Shown here one piece after another: positions 42,821 to 52,733 of a DNA stretch of 64,000 nt. Below the pieces are notes generated by a model, which was not told the origin of the DNA, did not search any database, and saw only the letters and a list, made by a program, of their open reading frames with translations. Origin of the DNA: an uncultured Sphingomonadaceae bacterium (GTDB lineage Bacteria; Pseudomonadota; Alphaproteobacteria; Sphingomonadales; Sphingomonadaceae). Both the position numbers and the translations under genes were made by a program. The stretch covers positions 248,001 to 312,000 of the forward strand of contig CANMGU010000001.1 of NCBI GenBank assembly GCA_947497455.1, read 5' to 3'. Each line of letters starts with the position of its first letter. The stretch's first letter is position 1.

Positions 42821-43918
42821 ATGGCCGACGACGACAGTCTTGAAATCCTGGTGGAACCCAATAGCGCGCCGGTCCCAGATGCCGATCGCAGAAAAATGCT
42901 CGAGAACCCTGGCTTTGGAAACTTGTTTACCGATCATATGGTGCTCATCCGCTATACGGAAGGCAAGGGCTGGCATGACGCCAAAATAGAAGCGCGCCGT
43001 TCGATCCCGATGGACCCTGCATCCTCGGTCCTGCATTATGCCCAGGAAATATTTGAGGGCATGAAAGCGTACCGGCTTGCCGACGGAACGACAGCCTTGT
43101 TCCGGCCAGAGCAGAATGCCCGGCGCTTTCAGGCCTCTGCTCGGCGGATGGCGATGCCGGAACTCCCTGAAGCAGTGTTTCTTCAGTCGGTTGAGAAGCT
43201 GGTTGATATCGATCGCGAATGGTTTCCTTCGGCCGAAGGTGGATCACTTTACCTGCGGCCGTTTATGTTCGCCAGCGAGGTTTTTCTGGGTGTCAGACCG
43301 GCAAAGGAATATCTCTACATGGTGATCGCGTCACCGGCGGGAGCCTATTTCAAGGCGGGCGCATCGGCGATAACGATCTGGGTGTCCCAAGATTACAGCC
43401 GGGCCGCACCTGGGGGCACTGGTGCTGCCAAATGCGGCGGCAATTATGCGGCAAGCTTGGTCGCGCAGGCAGAGGCGATCACGCAGGATTGTGATCAAGT
43501 GGTATTTCTTGATGCTGCCGAACAGCGCTGGGTTGAAGAATTGGGAGGCATGAACCTGTTCTTTGTGATGGATGACGGCCGGTTGATCACGCCGCCGCTG
43601 ACCGGCACTATTTTGCCCGGAATCACGCGGGAATCGATCATGATATTAGCCCGTGAAGAAGGCCTGAACGTCAGTGAAGAACCCTATTCTATCGATCAAT
43701 GGCGCGAAGATGCGGCAAGCGGAAAACTGTTGGAAACCTTTGCATGTGGAACAGCCGCTGTTGTGACCGCTGTGGGAACCGTCCGATCTGGATCTGGTGA
43801 TTTTACCATTGGCGTTGGCGGCCCGGGCCAATTGACCGAAAAACTGCGGATGCGGTTGGTAGACATTCAGCGCGGCCTTGCCGAAGACCAGCATGGTTGG
43901 GTGAAACGACTGTTCTAA
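42821..43918 (+). CDS. ilvE: Branched-chain amino acid aminotransferase
   Basis: 365 residues. Fold-type IV (class IV) aminotransferase: SSVLHYAQEIFEGMKAYRLA, EGGSLYLRPFMFASEVFLGV, GGTGAAKCGGNYAASLVAQA with the PLP lysine in AAKCGGNY, EELGGMNLFFVMDDG, ITPPLTGTILPGITRESIMI. Catalyses the last step of Val, Leu and Ile synthesis and the first of their breakdown. Of the longer (360-residue) bacterial/eukaryotic type rather than the 309-residue E. coli type. Confidence 0.95.
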   Translation: MADDDSLEILVEPNSAPVPDADRRKMLENPGFGNLFTDHMVLIRYTEGKGWHDAKIEARRSIPMDPASSVLHYAQEIFEGMKAYRLADGTTALFRPEQNARRFQASARRMAMPELPEAVFLQSVEKLVDIDREWFPSAEGGSLYLRPFMFASEVFLGVRPAKEYLYMVIASPAGAYFKAGASAITIWVSQDYSRAAPGGTGAAKCGGNYAASLVAQAEAITQDCDQVVFLDAAEQRWVEELGGMNLFFVMDDGRLITPPLTGTILPGITRESIMILAREEGLNVSEEPYSIDQWREDAASGKLLETFACGTAAVVTAVGTVRSGSGDFTIGVGGPGQLTEKLRMRLVDIQRGLAEDQHGWVKRLF

Positions 43919-44011
43919 CTCAATGTTCCGAAAATAGCTGTAACTGCCTCTTGCTCCTTTGAGGTAAGTTGGATATTAGGCCCCTTCGCTGAAGAATGAA
44001 GCGGCCGATAT

Positions 44012-44086
44012 TGGGGTGTCGCCAAGTGGTAAGGCAGCGGCTTTTGATGCCGCCATGCGCAGGTTCGAATCCTGCCACCCCAACCA
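44012..44086 (+). tRNA. tRNA-Gln (TTG)
   Basis: TGGGGTG pairs with CACCCCA as acceptor stem; anticodon TTG in CTTTTGATG; T-loop GGTTCGAATCC; CCA encoded at 44084-44086. Length 75. Confidence 0.97.
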
Positions 44087-44351
44087 AACTAACATTAAAA
44101 ACGAATCGCGGAGCTGCAATCATTCTGTCGCTGACGTCCCGATTCAAGGCCTCTTTGCAGGAATATCCTCGAACCAATCTCAATTTCATCGCCGATTTGC
44201 CAGATTTCACCTTGATTTATGTAAATGAATGTAAATTACATGTCGTAGTTCTGGTAAAGTCCAATAAAATAGAGATAAACATACCCGGGGTAGGGAAATT
44301 ACAACAAGCGAAGGCAAATATGATTTTGTCATTCGCTTCCGGGGAAGATGT
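44087..44351. other. Intergenic region before the response regulator
   Basis: About 265 bases, AT-rich toward the right. No gene recognised. It presumably carries the promoter for the three-gene signalling operon that starts at 44352, but no clear -35/-10 pair was found. Confidence 0.4.
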
Positions 44352-45047
44352 ATGCGTATAGCAATAGCTGACGACGACAGTGCGATCGTTGAATTTTTAG
44401 GAAATATTGTTGAAGGGCAGGGCCATGTCTTTGTTGGTTTTGCCGAAGGCAACGCTCTGACCACTGCGCTGCTGCGAGACACTTTTGATCTCGTGATCCT
44501 TGATTGGAATATGCCGGGTAAGACAGGCATCCAGATATTGGAATGGATGGAAGAAGCGGTCGATGACCGTCCACCCGTGATCATGATGACCAGCCGGACC
44601 GCAAAACAGGATATCAGTGAAGCGTTAAACGCTGGTGCCGATGACTATATTACCAAACCGGAAGATCCCGGCGTTATTGCTGCGCGGATCAACGCGATCC
44701 TTCGGCGTAGCAACGGTGCCGTTGCCATGGAAACTACTGCGCAATATGGCGAATATATTCTTGACCGTATCGAACAAAAGGTTCGGCACAAGGAGACCGA
44801 GGTTTCTTTGACCGCAAAAGAGTTTGAATTGACTGACCTGATGTTCCGCAATCGCGACAGGACATTGTCGCGTCGATACATAATGGAAACGGTTTGGCGG
44901 ACAAATGCGCATCTGGCAACCCGCACACTGGATATGCATGTTTCCAGAGTTCGGTCAAAACTGTCTCTGACGCCTGAGAACGGGTTTCGGATTTTCACAG
45001 TTTTCGGTTATGGCTATAGATTGGAGACACTAAGCAACGGGGTATGA
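44352..45047 (+). CDS. OmpR-family response regulator
   Basis: 231 residues. Receiver domain 1-120 with acidic D7-D9, phosphorylation site D51 (LVILDWNMPG), T80 and K102 (DYITKPED). The C-terminal OmpR-type winged helix contains SLTAKEFELTDLMFRNRDRT, SRRYIMETVW and TRTLDMHVSRVRSKL. Overlaps the LysM/FecR gene by four bases and is in one operon with the CHASE2 kinase, its probable partner. Confidence 0.93.
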   Translation: MRIAIADDDSAIVEFLGNIVEGQGHVFVGFAEGNALTTALLRDTFDLVILDWNMPGKTGIQILEWMEEAVDDRPPVIMMTSRTAKQDISEALNAGADDYITKPEDPGVIAARINAILRRSNGAVAMETTAQYGEYILDRIEQKVRHKETEVSLTAKEFELTDLMFRNRDRTLSRRYIMETVWRTNAHLATRTLDMHVSRVRSKLSLTPENGFRIFTVFGYGYRLETLSNGV

Positions 45048-46417
45048 CGATGGTATATAGGACAACCAAGCGTAGCTACTTTAGCAGTTTGCGCCTCTAT
45101 GCCGTTCTTTTACTCAGCCCCATTTGTGTCTCACCTCTTGTCGCACAAGCTCAGACGTCGGTAGATAATGCGCGGGTCGATTATACCTTCAAGCGCGGCG
45201 ATACGTTGATTGCGCTGGCCTCAAAATATCTGCGTAAAAGGTCAGACTATGTTGCAGTTCAACGGCTTAACCGCATCACGAACCCCCGTTTTATCCCGGT
45301 GGGCAAGATTATATCCATCCCCTTTCGTCTTTTAAAATATCGCAGAAGCGAAGCCAATCTGGCTGCTTTTAGAGGCAATGTTGCGATTGCCGCCGATGGG
45401 CAGGCGATAAGACCCGTTCAAGGCCTTGAGATTGCAGAGGGCAGCAGGCTTTCAACGTCGGCTGGCAGTTTCCTCACGCTTCAGCTTGAAGATGGATCCC
45501 GTATCTCGATGCCGTCTAACAGCAAAATGCGTATTATGCGGCTCCGGCATATCTTACTGACCGACAGTGTCGACTATGAATTGGCCGTCGATAGCGGCCG
45601 GATGCGTTCCAAGGTTACGCCATTTGACAAAAAGGCTGACCGTTATCGGGTTCGGACCCCGGTTGCCGTTTCGGCTGTACGGGGAACAGACTATCGTACC
45701 CGTGTCGATGAGGCTACTGGTACGGCTTTTTCAGAGACAGTCGAAGGTGCAGTGGATGTTGCCGCCGGTGACAGTTTTGAAGATGGCCAGGCAGTTGCAG
45801 TTCCGGCTGGAACTGGCGCTGCTGCATCCGTTACGGGGGACATAGCCAAGGCAGACCTGCTATCTCCGCCGGAATTGGTTGATCCTGCAAAAGTACAGTC
45901 GGAAGAGATATTGGAATTTGCAGTTACGCCGCGTCCGGCCGCGGCAGGGCATCGTGTGATCGTTTCAACTGATGCCGGTTTTGTAGATATTGTTGCAGAG
46001 CAGCTTTCCGATGATGCGACCATAAGCCTTCCAACTATCGAGGACGGGCGATATTTTGCCAAGGCCACCGCTATTGGCCAGGACGGCTTTGAAGGCATGC
46101 CTGCAACCTATGCGTTTAAACGGCAACTCAGCACGCTGAGCGGCAGCGCAGGCGAAGGGGATTTCGGGTTCCGGTTCAAATGGAGTGGAGCGGGTAGTGG
46201 TAAACGCGTTTACCGATTTCAGCTCATTCTCGGTGATGAAAACAATATTCCGATTGTTGATGAAGCCGGACTGACTCAAGATGTGATTACCTTGTCAGAT
46301 CTTCCCGATGGCGAATATTACTGGCGCGTCGGGGTGACACAATATTCCGATGATCCTGAAGATCAGGACGTTTTTCAAAAATGGACCGATTTTGAAAAAT
46401 TGACGGTGGCTGGCTAG
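45044..46417 (+). CDS. LysM and FecR domain periplasmic protein
   Basis: 457 residues. Signal peptide (SLRLYAVLLLSPICVSPLVA) cleaved near AQAQ|T. LysM domain at about 47-94 (VDYTFKRGDTLIALASKYLR, RITNPRFIPVGKIISIPF) should bind peptidoglycan. A FecR domain follows (FRGNVAIAADGQAIRPVQGL, LSTSAGSFLTLQLEDGSRIS, VRTPVAVSAVRGTDYRTRVD), and then two domains with a beta-sandwich look ending WRVGVTQYSDD. Between response regulator and kinase, it may be the sensory or signal-presenting partner for the CHASE2 kinase. FecR itself transduces signals across membranes in iron uptake; here no sigma factor is adjacent. Confidence 0.85.
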   Translation: MTMVYRTTKRSYFSSLRLYAVLLLSPICVSPLVAQAQTSVDNARVDYTFKRGDTLIALASKYLRKRSDYVAVQRLNRITNPRFIPVGKIISIPFRLLKYRRSEANLAAFRGNVAIAADGQAIRPVQGLEIAEGSRLSTSAGSFLTLQLEDGSRISMPSNSKMRIMRLRHILLTDSVDYELAVDSGRMRSKVTPFDKKADRYRVRTPVAVSAVRGTDYRTRVDEATGTAFSETVEGAVDVAAGDSFEDGQAVAVPAGTGAAASVTGDIAKADLLSPPELVDPAKVQSEEILEFAVTPRPAAAGHRVIVSTDAGFVDIVAEQLSDDATISLPTIEDGRYFAKATAIGQDGFEGMPATYAFKRQLSTLSGSAGEGDFGFRFKWSGAGSGKRVYRFQLILGDENNIPIVDEAGLTQDVITLSDLPDGEYYWRVGVTQYSDDPEDQDVFQKWTDFEKLTVAG

Positions 46418-46480
46418 AGGCCTAAGCGCCGAGGCCAAGCCAGGTCTTTGTCTGGGCTATATCTGGAGAGCTGACTGACA

Positions 46481-48769
46481 ATGAAACTGCGCCGCCGCCT
46501 CGGGATCGAATGGGCTGGTGTTGCTCTGGTCGCCTCCCTTGTTGTGATCGCGCTCATCTACTGGAACAGTCTGTCTGGGTTTGACAATCTCCTGTACGAC
46601 CGGCTTTCAGACGTCGATCGACCCGAAGCATCGGAAGAGATTCTGATTATTGCGATAGATGAAGACAGTCTGGCGCGGTTCGGAAAATGGCCCTGGTCGA
46701 GGCAGCGCCATGCGGAACTGCTGGATATTCTCGCGGATGCGCAGCCAAAAGCGGTGGCTTTTGATATATTGCTGAGTGAACCCGGTAATGCTGACGAGGA
46801 CGCGGCGTTGGCGGAAGCCGCAGCAAAGAACGAAAACCTCTTTCTACCACTGCATTTTGTTTTCCCGGGAACCAATGGGGCGGAATTTGATATCAAAGAG
46901 CCGATTTTACCGTTGAGGCAATCGGTAGCCGACGTTGGCCATGTCAACTTGCAGTTTGATCGCGACGGTGTCGTACGCCGAACAACACTTTGCTTTGTCG
47001 GAACGCAAGAGACTTCTGATAGTAAAGAAATAGTCTGGCCGCATTTGATGGAGCAAATCTATCGCAGTGCGTTTGGCAAGAGTTCTGCTGTTTACGACCG
47101 GTCAGATAATTGTGAACAACCTCTGCTTATGCCCTTTGCCAGTCGGGGATCGTTCTCGCAAATTGCTTATGCAGCTGTCGTTGACGGTGAGATCCCGGCG
47201 GCATTTTTGCAAGACAAGATCATTCTGGTCGGCGCCACCGCACAGGGTTTGGGAGATCAGCATCCGGTTCCACTCGGTGATGGCGGAACTATGGCTGGTG
47301 TCGAAATCATGGCCAATATGCTCAATGATATCCAGGCAGATCAATTTATCACACCAGCATCGCCATCCTTCCATATCATCCTATCGCTCATTCCGACCTG
47401 GATATTGCTGATCGGGTTCTGGCGCTGGCGTCCCCGGACCACAATTTTCGTATCCCTTGCGCTAGTTGGGATCATATTCGCAACTAGTGTGTTACTCTTG
47501 TCATTTGAAATTTGGCTGGCACCTGGTGCAGCACTGGTCGGTCTAGCGCTGGTCTACCCGATATGGGGTTGGCGGCGATTGCAGGCGACAAGTGATTTCA
47601 TGGGTGACGAATTGAAAAACTATCGGTCGGAAACGCCCGATATACCGGTTCTGCAGGCGCCACTGGGACCGGTCGATCTGGTTACCGAGCAGGCCGAAGA
47701 ACTGGCTCACGCGATCAAATATGTACGCGATCTACGCCGATTCATTTCCGATGCTTTGACAAATCTGCCTGATCCGATGTTCATTACCGGCCTCGATGGA
47801 CAGGTGAAATTCGTGAACAAGTTGGCGCAGACCGGCTTTGAAGATGGTGCACAGGATTTGGCGCTCAATGATATGCTTGCCCGCTTTGTATCGCCGACTG
47901 ATCTCGGTGATGTGAAGGACTATCTAGCGCTGGACCAGCAGGCCCGGGAACATGATTATGTCGACTTTACGTCGACGAGCGATCAGGTATTTGCGATGCG
48001 CCGGGCAAGAGTTCTTTCCGATGAGGGTGAGCTGCGCGGGCATATCCACTATCTTGCCGATATCACCGCCGTGGCTAATGCCGCACAAGAAAGGGAAGAG
48101 GTATTGCAGCTGCTGTCACATGACATGCGGTCGCCTCAGGCGGCAATTTTGGCCTTGCTCGATGGGCAAGATGCAACGGACAGTAACAAGAGGATTGAAG
48201 ACCATGCGCGCAGGACACTGGCGTTGGCGGATAATTTTGTTGGTCTGGCACGGATCAAGTCTAGCGAATTTTCCGGTGAGGATATCTTGCTATCCGATCT
48301 GGTGATCGAGGCGAATGACAGCTTGTGGCCGCTGGCGAAACAGCGAGGGATTAAATCTCGCGTTGATGATCAGTCCGATGGTGCCTTTATAGTTGGTGAG
48401 CCGTCGAGCCTCTATCGCTCGTTCGTTAATCTCATCGACAATGCGATAAAATATAGTCCTGACAATGGTGAGATCAGCCTCTTGCTGCGTAAAATAAACC
48501 TGGATCGACAGCCGTTTGTATCGGTCACCATAGCGGATCAAGGTGACGGCATAGCGGCGGATATGCTGGACCAATTATTTGAGCGCTTTGCCAGTGATGA
48601 TTCAGAGGCCAAAGGGATTGTCAAAGGGGCCGGATTGGGTCTGAACTTCGTCGCCGCCGTTATCGAACGCCATGGCGGAACAATAAGCGCAGAAAATGTG
48701 AGGAAGGGCGGCGCGCGCTTTACGATTTTATTGCCACTGGCTCCAGATCCAGCGGAAGCTGAGCAATAG
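46481..48769 (+). CDS. CHASE2-PAS sensor histidine kinase
   Basis: 762 residues. One N-terminal helix, a CHASE2 periplasmic domain at about 35-300 (LLYDRLSDVDRPEASEEILI, IIAIDEDSLARFGKWPWSRQ), then a cluster of three helices at about 305-365, a PAS domain around 420-530 (NLPDPMFITGLDGQVKFVNK), and a HisKA/HATPase core with H547 (LLSHDMRSPQ), N-box FVNLIDNAIKYSPDNG, G-boxes IADQGDGIA and KGAGLGLNFV. Same operon as the OmpR-type regulator and the LysM/FecR protein. It should detect an envelope condition; CHASE2 ligands are not known. Confidence 0.92.
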   Translation: MKLRRRLGIEWAGVALVASLVVIALIYWNSLSGFDNLLYDRLSDVDRPEASEEILIIAIDEDSLARFGKWPWSRQRHAELLDILADAQPKAVAFDILLSEPGNADEDAALAEAAAKNENLFLPLHFVFPGTNGAEFDIKEPILPLRQSVADVGHVNLQFDRDGVVRRTTLCFVGTQETSDSKEIVWPHLMEQIYRSAFGKSSAVYDRSDNCEQPLLMPFASRGSFSQIAYAAVVDGEIPAAFLQDKIILVGATAQGLGDQHPVPLGDGGTMAGVEIMANMLNDIQADQFITPASPSFHIILSLIPTWILLIGFWRWRPRTTIFVSLALVGIIFATSVLLLSFEIWLAPGAALVGLALVYPIWGWRRLQATSDFMGDELKNYRSETPDIPVLQAPLGPVDLVTEQAEELAHAIKYVRDLRRFISDALTNLPDPMFITGLDGQVKFVNKLAQTGFEDGAQDLALNDMLARFVSPTDLGDVKDYLALDQQAREHDYVDFTSTSDQVFAMRRARVLSDEGELRGHIHYLADITAVANAAQEREEVLQLLSHDMRSPQAAILALLDGQDATDSNKRIEDHARRTLALADNFVGLARIKSSEFSGEDILLSDLVIEANDSLWPLAKQRGIKSRVDDQSDGAFIVGEPSSLYRSFVNLIDNAIKYSPDNGEISLLLRKINLDRQPFVSVTIADQGDGIAADMLDQLFERFASDDSEAKGIVKGAGLGLNFVAAVIERHGGTISAENVRKGGARFTILLPLAPDPAEAEQ

Positions 48770-48773
48770 CAGG

Positions 48774-49325
48774 CTATTCAATCCCGGTTCGCGTGCGTAT
48801 CCTGCTGTTGCGCGGCTTTGCGCCAGCGTCACCGAGATCAGAAAGGGCTGCGTCAATCAGATGGGGCAGAGATTCGTCAAAAGTGCCGTTGCAGTGATAT
48901 TCCGCAGCCGTACCCGAGTAGAGTATCGATCCGTTCGCGCTATTGACCATATTGATCGTTAGGCGATGCTCAAAATCCTCGCAGGACTGCAAAAATTTTT
49001 GTTCTTTTTGATCCGCTATTCTTACAATATTCTCTTTTTCGCCTGTCGTCATAGCAATGGATGCCGGGCGGTTGGCCAATGCAATATGAACGATGACGGA
49101 GGCAGACTCGGCAGCTATAAAATTTTTCCCGGTCAGTGCCTGAGCGACCAGATTGCGTGCGTTGTTGTAAGTTTCGCTGCTCTGCTCCGGCTTCGCGGTG
49201 AAGCTATATTGTTTCTGTGCCGGCAGAGCCGCAGCTGCTTCGGTCTGAATGCGTGTTTCAATGGGGCCACCGCAACTTGCAGTGACGGCCAATATCGGGA
49301 TCATCAAGATGACAAGGCGGTGCAT
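48774..49325 (-). CDS. DUF4136-like lipoprotein
   Basis: 183 residues with signal and possible lipidation cysteine C18 (PILAVTASCGGP). The mature part has the DUF4136 pattern: AQKQYSFTAKPEQSSETYNN, a variable helix, SVIVHIALANRP, and RLTINMVNSANGSILYSGTA. Outer or inner membrane lipoprotein of unknown function. Its stop faces the end of the CHASE2 kinase gene, four bases away. Confidence 0.7.
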   Translation of the reverse strand: MHRLVILMIPILAVTASCGGPIETRIQTEAAAALPAQKQYSFTAKPEQSSETYNNARNLVAQALTGKNFIAAESASVIVHIALANRPASIAMTTGEKENIVRIADQKEQKFLQSCEDFEHRLTINMVNSANGSILYSGTAAEYHCNGTFDESLPHLIDAALSDLGDAGAKPRNSRIRTRTGIE

Positions 49326-49426
49326 AGCAGTCCTCTGGCGCGTTGGTAACCGAACGTAACACTAATAGCACCGGCTTGAATTGTCACGATAATAGGCCAA
49401 AAGCCCAGAAGGGTGATATCTGCTAT

Positions 49427-49660
49427 CTAGCGCGTCAGAGCGAAATAGATGACATAGAACCAGGAAAAGAAGCCGTGAATAATCGCCCAGACAATTGATT
49501 TATGTGTGGTAAAACTAATCGCAATGGCAAGCGCGCTGCCAAAGCCGACGCCCTTGCTGACAATTTCTTTACGAACATAAGTAGCGCCGCGACTCATCGG
49601 TGATCCTCCTTCGGCATAATCCTCTGGCCGCATCCGTTCCGGCTTGATTTTCTCTGCCAT
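49427..49660 (-). CDS. Small membrane protein
   Basis: 77 residues. A charged N-terminus (MAEKIKPERMRPEDYAEGGS), then two hydrophobic helices (GFGSALAIAISFTT and IVWAIIHGFFSWFYVIYFAL). No family recognised with confidence. It lies three bases after the class II DAHP synthase gene on the same strand, so it is likely cotranscribed with it. Confidence 0.6.
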   Translation of the reverse strand: MAEKIKPERMRPEDYAEGGSPMSRGATYVRKEIVSKGVGFGSALAIAISFTTHKSIVWAIIHGFFSWFYVIYFALTR

Positions 49661-49663
49661 CTT

Positions 49664-51037
49664 CTATGCCGCCTCACGCGCACGATCAGACAATTCCTGA
49701 TTGAGCATCTCAGCCAAAAGGAATGCCAGCTCCAGCGACTGAGCAGCGTTCAAGCGCGGATCGCAATGGGTATGATAGCGATCTCCGAGCGCCGCATCGG
49801 TAATTGCAACAGCACCGCCGGTGCATTCGGTAACATTCTGACCCGTCATTTCGCAATGGATGCCGCCAGCAAAAGTGCCTTCGGCGCGGTGTACTGCAAA
49901 AAAGCCACGGACCTCAGCGAGAATGCGTTCGAACGGACGCGTTTTATAGCCGCTATCCGCCTTGATGACATTGCCGTGCATCGGGTCACAGGACCAGATG
50001 ACGGGGTGACCTTCCTGTTTTACAGCGCGAACCAATGGTGCGAGACCGCTCTCGATCTTGTCATGACCAAAGCGTGATATCAGCGTGATCCGACCGGCTT
50101 CCCGTGCGGGGTTCAGGGTATCAAGCATTTTCAACAGATCGTCGGCTTTCAGTGACGGTCCGCATTTCATGCCGATAGGATTGCCTATCCCTCGCAAAAA
50201 CTCGACATGGGCGGATCCTTCAAAGCGGGTCCGGTCACCAATCCAGAGGAAATGGGCACTGGTATCATACCACTCACCAGTCAAACTATCTTGCCGCGTC
50301 AGCGCTTCCTCATAAGGAAGCAAAAGGGCTTCATGACTGGTATAAAAAGAGGTCGCCTTGAGTTGTGGCACGGTATCGGGATTGATTCCGCAGGCTTCCA
50401 TGAAGGATAGAGCCTCGCCGATGCGGTCGGCCATTTCTTCGAATTTCTTGGCCCAGGGGCTGCGGCTCATGAAGTCATGGGTCCAGCCATGGACTTGTTG
50501 CAGATTGGCATAACCACCGGTCGAAAAAGCGCGAAGCAGATTCAGCGTTGCCGCCGCCTGATTATAGGCGCGGACCATGCGATCAGGATCCGGCTGACGG
50601 CGGCCTTCTTCAAATTCGATCCCGTTGATAATGTCGCCACGATAGCTCGGCATCTGCACGCCATCTTGCGTTTCCGTCGGCGCCGAGCGCGGCTTAGCAA
50701 ATTGCCCCGCCATCCGACCGAGTTTTACAACCGGCATTTTCGATGCATATGTCAGGACCACGGCCATCTGCAAAATGACCCGGAAAGTGTCGCGAATATT
50801 GTTAGGATGAAATTCCGCGAAGCTCTCTGCACAGTCACCGCCTTGCAACAGGAAGGCCTTGCCTTCTGCCACTTCCGCCAGATCCTGCTTCAGGCTGCGC
50901 GCTTCGCCAGCAAAAACCAGCGGGGGATAGGTGCCGAGCAGCTGTTCGGTATCCGACAGCTTTTTCGCGTCCGGGTAATCGGGCATTTGCAGCCCTTCGA
51001 AATTTCTCCAACCATTTGGCGTCCAGTTCGTCGCCAT
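49664..51037 (-). CDS. 3-deoxy-7-phosphoheptulonate synthase, class II
   Basis: 457 residues. Class II DAHP synthase: [119 protein letters not shown]. Condenses PEP and erythrose 4-phosphate, first step of the shikimate pathway. This class is usual in plants, actinobacteria and alphaproteobacteria. Possible operon with the small membrane protein. Confidence 0.97.
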   Translation of the reverse strand: MATNWTPNGWRNFEGLQMPDYPDAKKLSDTEQLLGTYPPLVFAGEARSLKQDLAEVAEGKAFLLQGGDCAESFAEFHPNNIRDTFRVILQMAVVLTYASKMPVVKLGRMAGQFAKPRSAPTETQDGVQMPSYRGDIINGIEFEEGRRQPDPDRMVRAYNQAAATLNLLRAFSTGGYANLQQVHGWTHDFMSRSPWAKKFEEMADRIGEALSFMEACGINPDTVPQLKATSFYTSHEALLLPYEEALTRQDSLTGEWYDTSAHFLWIGDRTRFEGSAHVEFLRGIGNPIGMKCGPSLKADDLLKMLDTLNPAREAGRITLISRFGHDKIESGLAPLVRAVKQEGHPVIWSCDPMHGNVIKADSGYKTRPFERILAEVRGFFAVHRAEGTFAGGIHCEMTGQNVTECTGGAVAITDAALGDRYHTHCDPRLNAAQSLELAFLLAEMLNQELSDRAREAA

Positions 51038-51157
51038 AAGCGCACTCCAATATCTTTCACTTAAAATCGGGTGGCTTTAGGCGCGTTTCAAGGGCAATGG
51101 CAAGCAAAAGCGCGGTTTGGTTGCGCTGGAAACTAACAAATCATCCTATCAAAGAGC

Positions 51158-52510
51158 TTAGCTACCGGGTTTTGTTTTCCAGGTTCCAGCATTACGATAT
51201 TTTGGCTTGATTTGGCTGACATTTGGCAATTTCTGGCCTGCAAAAGCTTTCTCACCGCCCTTTTTTGCGGCTTCTGTGCTGTAATTCGGCGCCTGATAAG
51301 TCTTCGGCTTGCCAACCGAGATGGCTGGTGCCGGCAAGCTGTGTCGGCGGGCATTATCGGCAGCCATGGCTGCGGCTTTCTCGGCTCGCGCTGCTTCTTC
51401 CTGCGCCTTGCGACGGCCAGCTTCATAGGCTTTTTCCAAGGTAATCGGGTCTAGCGAAGTGGCTGGTGGCGAATCATATTTCCGTGGTTTGGGTGCTGGC
51501 ATTGGCTCACCGCCGCGATATTTCTGGCTGAATGCGATGGCCTTACCGGCACTGCCCTTCCAGCTGTAGAAGCGATGCGCGCCTATAGTGCCCAGGAATC
51601 GCAGGCTGGGTGCCCAATAAGGATATATTTCTGTTGTGTGATAATGTGTCGCGGTGCCGACTGGCGATGCGATCTTGCCGGACAGTGCCAGGGCCGCAAC
51701 CTTCTTGGCCCTGTTCCAGTGATATCTGGATGGCACGCGGCGCAGCGATCCATCACAAGTGTAAGAAAACTGGCATCCGGTGCTTCGCTCGCTACCCTGA
51801 AAAACCACGCCGCAAACGGTGCGCGGATAGCTAGGGTGACGGACCCGGTTCAATACGACCTGCGCAACCGCGCGTTGCCCGGCATCTGGTTCGAGCCCGG
51901 CTTCGTAGTAAACGGCCGAGGTCAAGCATTGCAGCGCGCGACTATTGTCCGTCAGCGAGGCCCGGAATGCGACCGGGCGGATCAGATGCGCCGAGGCTGT
52001 TTGATCGCGGCGGGCGGTTGCCGTGCCATCGCTGCTAGTTAACAGGCGTCCGAGATCATCTTCACCGGTCTCGGCGAGCGGGTCGATAGCCAATTCGCTG
52101 TAATTTTGCGGAATCGCGTAGCCGGGATCGATAAAATAAAACGCCGAGCCCGCAAAATTTTCCTCTGCTCGTTCAACAGGCTGCAGTTCGGGATCACTGG
52201 GATCATATTGCTGCGCGTCGAGACTTGCCTTTGGCATTGTTGCTGGCACCATGGCTAGGCTGAATAGCAATAACCCCAGCAATATCCGTTCACGAACATT
52301 GAGCATCAGCCAGTTCGGCAGACGCCAGGTTGGTCCTGCCGCCGAGACAGGAATTTCGGTGGTGGTTGCGGTTGAAACAGGCATTTCCAGAGGGACCGAA
52401 GTCGAATCTGGCCGGGATTCCGGCGATGGTGAAAGCACATATCCCGCCGGTCCGGCGAGAGCTGAACTGCTACCGCCAAGCTTCGGCACATAGGGAGGAG
52501 GAACACGCAC
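51158..52510 (-). CDS. SleB-type cell wall hydrolase
   Basis: 450 residues from GTG 52510; the start is uncertain since no ribosome site is seen. A single membrane helix at about 72-90 (RERILLGLLLFSLAMVP). The hydrolase_2/SleB core at about 195-320 has ALQCLTSAVYYEAGLEPDAG with the catalytic Glu, VAQVVLNRVRHPSYPRTVCG, STGCQFSYTCDGSL and GTATHYHT. A C-terminal Ala/Lys tail (AYEAGRRKAQEEAARAEKAA) follows. It should cleave peptidoglycan glycan strands. Single leftward gene. Confidence 0.88.
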   Translation of the reverse strand: MRVPPPYVPKLGGSSSALAGPAGYVLSPSPESRPDSTSVPLEMPVSTATTTEIPVSAAGPTWRLPNWLMLNVRERILLGLLLFSLAMVPATMPKASLDAQQYDPSDPELQPVERAEENFAGSAFYFIDPGYAIPQNYSELAIDPLAETGEDDLGRLLTSSDGTATARRDQTASAHLIRPVAFRASLTDNSRALQCLTSAVYYEAGLEPDAGQRAVAQVVLNRVRHPSYPRTVCGVVFQGSERSTGCQFSYTCDGSLRRVPSRYHWNRAKKVAALALSGKIASPVGTATHYHTTEIYPYWAPSLRFLGTIGAHRFYSWKGSAGKAIAFSQKYRGGEPMPAPKPRKYDSPPATSLDPITLEKAYEAGRRKAQEEAARAEKAAAMAADNARRHSLPAPAISVGKPKTYQAPNYSTEAAKKGGEKAFAGQKLPNVSQIKPKYRNAGTWKTKPGS

Positions 52511-52733
52511 TGAAATTTACCAAAACACCTGAAATGGCCCAAACGGGCTGAAAGGGTTGGAAATACAGTCTTTCTTATGAGCTTTCGCCGATCAAAAATT
52601 GGCTGTTTCAAGATGGGACGCGAGGTGTTTAGTCCTTAAATGGTTAACGCTGCAATTCTGCGGAGAAATCGGGAATTGCGCAAATATCAGGGCAAAAAGA
52701 GACGATTGAACACCTCAACCAGCCAACACTTGT

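Noticed and set aside
45044..46417. FecR-type iron-uptake signalling
   Set aside because: No ECF sigma factor or TonB receptor is adjacent; the LysM domain and the operon with a CHASE2 kinase point to another role.
50477..51064. 195-codon plus-strand frame opposite the DAHP synthase gene
   Set aside because: Antisense shadow of a conserved enzyme; no domain.
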